Of a DNA stretch of 64,000 bases, positions 28,501-37,500 are shown piece by piece. The notes beneath the pieces were generated by a model. That model was given only the letters and a program-made list of their open reading frames with translations, had not been told where the DNA came from and searched no databases. Source of the stretch: Chrysogorgia sp. JL179-B06 (lineage: Eukaryota > Cnidaria > Anthozoa > Scleralcyonacea > Chrysogorgiidae); NCBI GenBank assembly GCA_035772405.1, contig JAYKKM010000196.1, forward strand, positions 1,037,501-1,101,500, given 5' to 3'. How positions within the stretch are numbered: the stretch's first letter is position 1; each line of letters opens with the position of its first letter. The position numbers and the translations under genes are program-made.

Positions 28501-31500
28501 ACAGCTGAAAACCTGGTTTAAACACAGCGTTGAATACAACGTTGTTTTTAGTCTTTACACAAGAAATTTGCTATGGCGTCAGTTATGACTTCATGGTGTT
28601 GGTTTCCAGATACACAGTGGCGTTGCTTTCGCTAAGGCATTCTTGATAGAAAGCTAAGAAGGATATAATGCTTTCGCTGGGCCAAACCTTTCGACTCAGA
28701 TTTTTATGTTAACTTATTTTTAGGCCTAAAACAAACACTTTGCCTTTTACTGTGCTCAATGAAAACACCAGGGAAGTAAGTAAAGCCAATCTTCATTGCA
28801 GCCAAGCTTCGTTGCATTTCACAAGTGTGTAGGCCTTGTATATTACAGAGATGGATGGCGATATACGATTCTTCGGTCAGTTTTTCGGTTTTCTTATAAT
28901 AGAAAAACCGTAAAACAGGTTTTGAGAAAAAAACAATTTTTTCCGGTTTTACCAAAAAATGATGAAGCCTACTTAGACTAACGTACAGTATCTTCTTTTC
29001 ATCTCTTAAATTTCTCATACAGGTACAACTAACTTATACTGTACCAACTGTACAGGTACAGTTCTCATACAGGTACATAGGGCCGCCGAGAGGGGGGGCA
29101 GGTCAAGTTGCCCCGGGCCCCCAATTTGAGAAGGGCCCCCTAAAATTGTTGAAGTTTTGGACATGATGAAGATTAAAGACAGTATCGCAATCGACGGCAA
29201 CTGGGTGGGAGTCCCGACCTCAAAACTGACAACAGGCCATTTATTAAGGGGCCCAGAAAGCTCCGCATCACTTCTTGAAACCTATTTTTGAAATATATCA
29301 TACTGTATATGTGTGTTCTTCTGTGATTCAATTATTTATCGCCAAGGTGCCTCTTTTGTATTTTTATTTATATTTTCTTAAAAATAATGGGATATACTAG
29401 CAAAAAAAACGTGATTTAAGGTCTTTAGGATTTTGCTCAAAAATGCCCTCAAAGTGCAGGAAATGCCATTTCAGAGACCCTAAATTCAAAAACTTGCCGG
29501 GGGGAACAGGCCCCCGGACCCCTAGAAATGCGGTCACTACATATTACGTGCATCCCTCCTTTCAAGAAACCCTGGATCCCCGGCCCACTGGAAATTATGA
29601 CGTCATCAGGGCCTCCAAAACGATATTTTGCACCGGGCCCCAAAGAACCTCGGCGGCCCTGCAGGTGTGTAGTATCAAAATGACTACAGTATTTTGCAGC
29701 ATATAAGTCAAATTTCTAGGACTCAAAATTTAACTCAAAAAGCCAAACTCAACTTATACGAAGGGGTAAAACAATTATGCACAATAAGCTAGTCCCAGAC
29801 ACAAAATACAGTTGTTTAGTTAAACATTTAGGGGAAAAAACTACATTGGTTTCCGGTTTCCCAACCTACAATCAATTTCAAAAGTCGTCGGGACACCTTA
29901 TATTTTCTAACATATACTTCATATACATCATCTATTTCGCAATGGGGCTACTTTCCCTCCCTCCCCCTCCCTTTACAATGTTGTCTAGCGAAACAAGTTA
30001 TCATTTTGACGAAATTTGCAGTAGACATGGCATACAACATTGAGCAGGGACCTAGTGGGGGAATCACAAAAAAGGGGAAATGAGTCATAAACCTTGCGAG
30101 TGTCCCACACTTTTGAAAATGATTGTACCTAGTTTTTTTGCCAGTAAAATGCCAACCCTAATCTTTTTATTGAAATTTTGAGAAGTCTGGCATCTTGCAT
30201 CCTGAGATAGCAAACATGGCTGCTGATCCAGGCAGCGTCCTCAAGATTGCGACAATGTTTGTTTTTTAGTATAACCAAAGAAAATACAGCTGGGGGTTAG
30301 GAAGACACTTAACGCAGAGTTAGAAAACTGACTAGGCGGAGAGTTAGCATCTAAGTTGTTTTGGCCTAACCTCAAAATTATTGTTTTATTTGGAAGAACT
30401 TTTAAAATGATAAAGTAACTTCTTTTGAAGATTTTCGTTTCTTCGCTTTCTTTTGGAGATATATCAGTTTGTTTGATATGCAAATGTCCGGAATTTACGT
30501 CACACATGCATAATGACTTATTGGAGAAATGTGTGTATCTCTTCTCGAACGAAATCCTTTAAAATCGAGAAAGTTTGGTGTTGTGGGAGAAACATACACA
30601 CGTGTTATTCACACTTTAGTGTTTTTTATTTGATAACGCAAAGATATATAACATTCGCTGATAACTCATTATGCATGTGTGACGTAAATTCCATATTTAC
30701 GTAAATATTGAATTAAATATATATTAAATTAAATATATATTAAATTAAATATATATTAAATTTATATTCTATATTGACGTAAATTCCATATTTTGACATT
30801 TGCATATCAAACAAACTGATATATCTTAAAAAGAAAGCGAAGAAACGAGAATCTTCAAAAGAAGTTACTTTATCATTTTAAAAGTTCTTCCAAATAAGAC
30901 AATAAAAAATTTTGAGGTTAGGGGCACTTTAGTAGCGCTATGGTTATACTAAAAAAACATCGTCCCAAAGACGTGGCTGTACGTTAACTATATGATAAAA
31001 CGCCGACCCAAGATTAGCACGGTTTGGTAAAAGATATTGTTCGTCCATGCAATGTTTGGAAAAAAAAGAAAAACCGACCTACCCTACCCTACCTAATTTT
31101 GGCCTTATGATAATTTGAATTAAAAATAAAGAAATACATGTACGTACCCCAAGCCCATAGAGCAACAGCATTCCACTAAAAAATAGATAATATTATTCTT
31201 ATTATATTATTAATCTTTCCAAGCACAATGTTACAATAAATTAAGGAAAATATTAAAGTGTTATCTGTAATATTGTTGCAATACGTTGATTGTTGCAGTG
31301 AAATTATATAATGGTACTAGTAAATTTGCAAAGGTAAATCTATCAAAGGTGATATAGATTTATCAGACAGAAAGCAAACCTTTCTCAGGAATATAAAAGC
31401 CCAGCATAAAAGCATTAGAATAGACATACAGTGCGTACCACATATAAAATTGATAAAAATCAAATTTAAAAGATCTAACATTTTGTTGTTTACATCACAA

Positions 31501-34500
31501 TATTTTCAGAGACTAATTTACTAAGTATAAGAATGACTTTTCTTCAAATTTACATATAATGGTTATCATATACATATCATTTGGCTGCCATTTGTTTTTG
31601 TCCCTCCGTATAAATTATCTTCGTTCGTCGTCCAAACTGTGTCTGTGTTCCGCAATGTGGCCGTGTATTGTGCGGGGGTTCCCATTTGTGGCAGCTGTCT
31701 GCTTTTACGTTCGATTAACCGATAATTGGTCATTTCCTGAACATCTGAGTTATCTGGTGTCATCGACAAGTTTGTTCCGCCATGTTGGTTTATCGATCAA
31801 TTCCCGAGTTGATCGTGCTGAATACAGCCGTTCTTCACTCTTAGCTATTCGGAGGTCTACACCTAAACAACATCTTCCAGTCGATTTGTGGAAAAGATTG
31901 AGTGATCTTGGAATAAGAAAACGATTTCGATAGCAGGCCCCAATTTGTGTAACCAAAATGACACAGCTCAATCCAACCCGAAAAAGATATCTTCAATCGC
32001 TTCCTTTCTTGTGAGCAATGTACGCTCATTGGTTCCCAAGGTTGATGAGCTGGAGTGTGTCGTCAAGCTTAACGGTGCGGCCGTTGCATGCGTCACTGAA
32101 ACTTGGCTTGACAGTGGTGTACCTGATTCCGCGGTCTCCATGCAGGACTTTTTTCTATTTAGGAATGACAGACCTTCTCATGCTGGGGGAGTGGCTGCCT
32201 ATGTGATCTGCGCCATCCCATGTAAAAGAATGGTCCATTTCGAGTCTACCGATATGATCACTAAAGTTATGTGGCTATACAGTTACGACCTAACTGGCTG
32301 CCGAGAGTAGTTTCCTCTATATTGCTTGGAGTTGTTTATCATCCTCCCAAAGCCTCGGCTGAAGATAATCAAAAGCTACAGTATACGATCATGTTCAAAA
32401 GGTGGTCGACACTTATTTAGCCCAGCATCCTGAAGGCCTAATTTGCATATCTGGCGACTTCAACCCGACATCTACTAATATCTCACCGACTGTTTTCCAG
32501 CGCTCATGTGGCTTTAAAGTATTAACACGTGATATAGGAACACTCGATTGGTTTATGACAAATGCACCGAAATCGTTCCTAAACCCTCGTCAGTTACCAA
32601 AAACTTGGGAGTAGTGATCATTATTGCGTGCTCGTTGAACAGACTGGAGGTAGTAAGAAACCGCTGTCCAATAAGAAGATACTAAACGCGATACACGTGA
32701 CAGCTATCTGCGCGAATTTGGGCAGTGGATTACGTCGTTCTCTTGGCAAGAACTGTACTTGGCGTCCTCCTGTGATGACAAATTCCAGGTCTTTAATCGC
32801 ACTCTTACCGAAGCTCTTGATAGGTTTTTGCCTGTCACAACTGCCTGTGTGCATGGTACCGACAAGCCTTGGATAACGGCAAAGGTTAAAGATTGGATTT
32901 CCAAGAGGCAGCGTTTCCTTGCTAAATACAGAAAAGATTCGCCATTGTTCAAATTGTGGCGCAACAAGGTTGCAAGTGCTATTGAGAAGTGTAAAAAGTT
33001 ATTCTATCGTTCTAAGGTGAAGAATCTCAAGAGCACAAATATCGGACGTTGGTAGAAAGAGGTCAAGTGCCTCTCTGGTGTATCTGGAAGTGAGTGCCAG
33101 TGGTATCGTCAATTGATTGATGGCAGGGTTATTAACAATGTTGATACCCTCTGCGAAATGATCAACCAGTTCTTTGTCGGCCTCACTTCTTCGTTTACAC
33201 CTCTCTCACTACATGACGTGTCCAGTATCGAGGTACACCAAGTTCCTGATGACCTTCTAGTCACCCTCATGAAGCCTTTAAAGCGTTATGCTCCACTCGT
33301 ACCAAAAAGGCCGCTGGCCCGATGGGATCCCGAATATCATCTTTAAGCTGTTTGCCTTTGAACTTGCGCCGGTCATCGCTGAACTCTATAACTGTTCAAT
33401 ACGTGAAGGATACCTGACCCCCTTGCTGAAGACCGCTGTCGTAATGCCCCCTCCCCAAACAGAAGCCGCCAAAGACCATTGAAGATGACATTCGTCCTAT
33501 CTCACTTACCTGTCAGACGACAAAGCTGATGGAGGGCTTCACACTTGTTCGAGTTCTACCCACCATCTTACGTGATCTGGACCCCAAACAATTCGCTGTT
33601 GCTGGGAAATCAACTGAACACGCGATCGTCTACTTACTCCACTTGGCCCTCGAAGCTTTGCTGCGCTGGCTAGCCTCGTTCCTGCAGGGAAGATCCCAGT
33701 TCGTAAGGATTTCCTCGCCGTGCTCAGCCTCACTACACCTGAATCGTGGTATGCCCCAAGGCACTACATTCAATTGGGGCCTATTTTATTCGCAATGATG
33801 GTGAACGATCTTGTTTCTGACTGGGGTCCTAGAGCCAAGTTCGTGGACGACCTGTCAATTGTGGAGATTGTACCTAGGAACTCACCATCTTATCTTGGTT
33901 CTATTGTTGACGATATTCAATCTTTTGCCTGCATAAATAACATGCGCTTAAACCCAAAAAGTGCAAAGAAATGGCGGTTGACTTTTTACGCTTCAATAGC
34001 TGCATGCCCCAGCCCATTGCCATCGCTGGCACTTATATTGAGCGCGTTGAGTCTTTAAGCTCCTCTGCGTGCATATTTCACAAGATCTAACGTGGGCTAC
34101 CCGTTGTGACTATGTTGTGCATAAGGCCAACCGTCGACTGTATGCATTAAGGAAACTTAAGAAATGTGCCGTTCAGGTTGACGACATCGTTGCCCTCTAT
34201 TGCTCTCTCATCCGCTCTGTGCTAGAGTATGCGTCGTCCGTGTTTTTCTAGTAGTCTTCCACAATATCTCTCCATTTTTTTAGAATCGATTCAGAAGTGC
34301 GCTTTAGGAATAATATTCCCAGGATTGTCATATGAACAGGCTTTGGCTATGGCTAAAATTGACACTCTCCTCAGTAGAAGGGAAGCCAAGTGTACAATTG
34401 CATCGCTAATGTTGAACACGATAACCCGTTGTATAATCTGATACGTAACAGACTGATTGTCAATACGGCGGCCCCACGATATATTCTAAGAACAACTGTA

Positions 34501-37500
34501 GTCCAAGAGAGTAAGCCATCCAACACGGACCGCTTTGGAAATTTTGTTACATGTCAATACGCTTGTAGTATTTGTCTTTATCAACCTATCTTTGTTGTAT
34601 TTATTATGTCACTAATGCTAGTGTTACTGGCCTCACCTGTAATTCAGGGTTTACCCTGCAATAGGTTGAAATTAAACATATCTATTTATAAAATAACATG
34701 TATGCTACGCAAGCTCTGATTGGTCAATACCCGTGTTTGGATCAGGCCATCCAAACACGGAAATTTCCCGCCAAAATTTTACTCAAGTTTGTGTTGCTCG
34801 TTCGTTCGTATTATTTTATAAAATAAATACATAATGGTTTTCCGTGTTTGGATGGCCAGAACCAAACACTTGGGATGTTGCTCGACTTTCGAAAAGCTAA
34901 AAAACATTCGCCTAGTGGCTCGTGTTTCTTTACGCTTTTCTCGAGTCTCGACATCCCGCGTGTTTGGATCAGGCCATCCAAACACGGAAACAATTAGGTA
35001 TTTCTTTAATACAATGTACATATGCATCTCAGACCACATTCCTTTGAGGTTAAATTGTAATCTAATTAATAATTTAATTTGTAATCTTAATACTGTACCA
35101 AAAGCCATCTTTAAATTCCAACATTCATTTGGTATCTCTTTCTCTTTTCTAAGCTCTCATCTTTTACAATTATTCCTATTTGTATAATTATTTAAGTCTC
35201 ATTTGTTACTGTACATTTATTTTTATTATCTCTTTCTTTGTAGAATAAAGATGCTCTCTGATCTAAAACAATTTTGACACTACGAGCTTTCAGCGGTCAA
35301 CCAGCAGCCTTCGACGGGTAAAAAATAATGAAAGAAAATCATATAATTATATAAAATAAAATGATATAAAATTGTTTTAGATCATGAGAGAGCATCTTTA
35401 TTCTACAATGTTCAATCCTAGTCACGCATCATCATTTTTTTCTATCTCTTTCTTATTGGATTTTAAGTTCTAGTTCCAGTCAAACACTTTCATGATTCCT
35501 GCCTGGAACTGGAACTGGTTTGCAAAAGCAGTGGTGGCCGTTCTTTGTTGTCACGAGTTGGAAAGCAGTAAAAGAGTTTCACGACAACCAATATGAGAAG
35601 TCATCTGCACTCGCTACATCCCGGCACGTACATTGAACTGGCAAGCAAGGAGACGGCTCGATCAGCGAAAAGAAAAGATGATAATGCAGAAGAAAATACT
35701 ACCGCCACCATGAGGAAAAAGTTGAAGAATCAGATGGGTCTCAGAGAGCTTCAATGCGCATGTTGGCTGGGATTTCGATAGCGCCCCTGCCAAGGGAAGA
35801 TTTGGGTTTCTTGCGCCTGATGAATAATGTTTGTCCAAAATACAAAGTGCCCAGCCGTCATTATTTCAGCGACACCGTTCATACCGGAGCTGGTGAAACG
35901 CGCCGAAACAGCCGTTGGAACATTCATCGAGAATGTTACAGACATTTCCTTCACTTCGGACATTTGGACGTGTTCTCATAACAATAACACTTTCATCTCG
36001 TTGACTGGCCACTGGGTTGACTGGCAAAAACAAGCGGCTAGACAATCATTCATCCTGCAATCCAGCTACTTTCCCAGGTCGCATACCGGTGAACGGATTG
36101 CTGAAAAGTTCAAGATAATGTTGGAAAAATGGAAACTGGAACCATCAGCGTGTCACCTTGTAGTCACCGACAACGCTTCCAACATTTCAAATGGCGTAGA
36201 AATTTCAAGCAGAATTGGGTTTGCCGAAGAAAAAGTTATTGCTTTTCCTACAGCCTAAGCGTGTACACCTAACACGGCGGATCAAAACATAACCTGTACG
36301 CCAACATCAAACTTTAAAGAGCGAGCGAGTCTTGGCACTGCGCCCTTGTATTTATGTTTACCTATTCTTTCGTTGCAATTTGACATCTAACAGTTTCTAT
36401 ATGATTTGTTAAATATGTTTTATTATGATTATTTATTAATCTAGATGGAACTCCACATACTATATGCTGGAGAGACCATTGGAAATGAAACGTGCCGTGG
36501 CTTTGTACTCGGCTGAGAAAACGATCATGTGCCTTACTTCGAACGAATGGGACATTATGAAACGGCTTCTGCGCGTCCTGTAAATGTTTGAAGAGTGCAC
36601 TAAGGGCACGAGCAAGCCAAATTCGTGCATCTCTGAAGTCGTCCCCACAGTTTGCGTGCTGCAACGATTTCTCGAGAAGGACAAAGGCAAGCAGTGTTGT
36701 TAAGACTCTAAGAGAACAACTGTTGAAAGCGTTAACAACTCGATTTGAATCCAAGGCGACGGACAAAAACTTCCTGCTGGCCACTGCTGTTGACCCAAGA
36801 TTCAAATTGAAGTTTCTAGAGTCTAGGACAGTGCATCGCGGGCTGTCATGATCCGCGAAACCAATCGTTTGAAGCCAACAGAAAACGAATGCACACCTGT
36901 TGTTGCACCGGAGGTTCAGCAAAAGACACCACAAGCACAAAACCATGATGACCTCTGGGCTTGTTTCGATGAGATTGTCAACAACAACAACGAAGCCGAG
37001 GAGGAGCCACTTAACGACGATGTCACCTTTCCTGGCACTTCCATTACAACCACGAGTCTCCTGTCCATACGCATGGTGGTCTAGAAATCGTCTGGCATAT
37101 CCAAACCTCTTCCGAGTTGCGTCAAAGTATTTGAGTGCTCCAGTTCTAAGCGTGGACTCGGAACGTGTGTTCAGTGAGCAGGGCAATATTTACACAGAGA
37201 AGAGAAGTTCACTTGCTCCACACAAAGCAGACAAATTATTATTTTTACATCACAATTTGCCAAGATTACAGTTTGACAATTAGGCCTGTAATTTAGCATT
37301 TTGGTTTTTTCATTTTGCGTTTTTTTTTTTTTACCTTGTTTGGTCGGCATTTTTGCGCTTTTTCAGTGGTTGATACAAAAATATTTTAAATAAAGGAAAC
37401 GATGCTGACTACTTGACTGTTTTCTGTTTGTTTTGTTGCACTTAAAATACGAGAATTGGCTTGATGACTTCCTCTCATTGCGAAACTTGAGATATATAAA

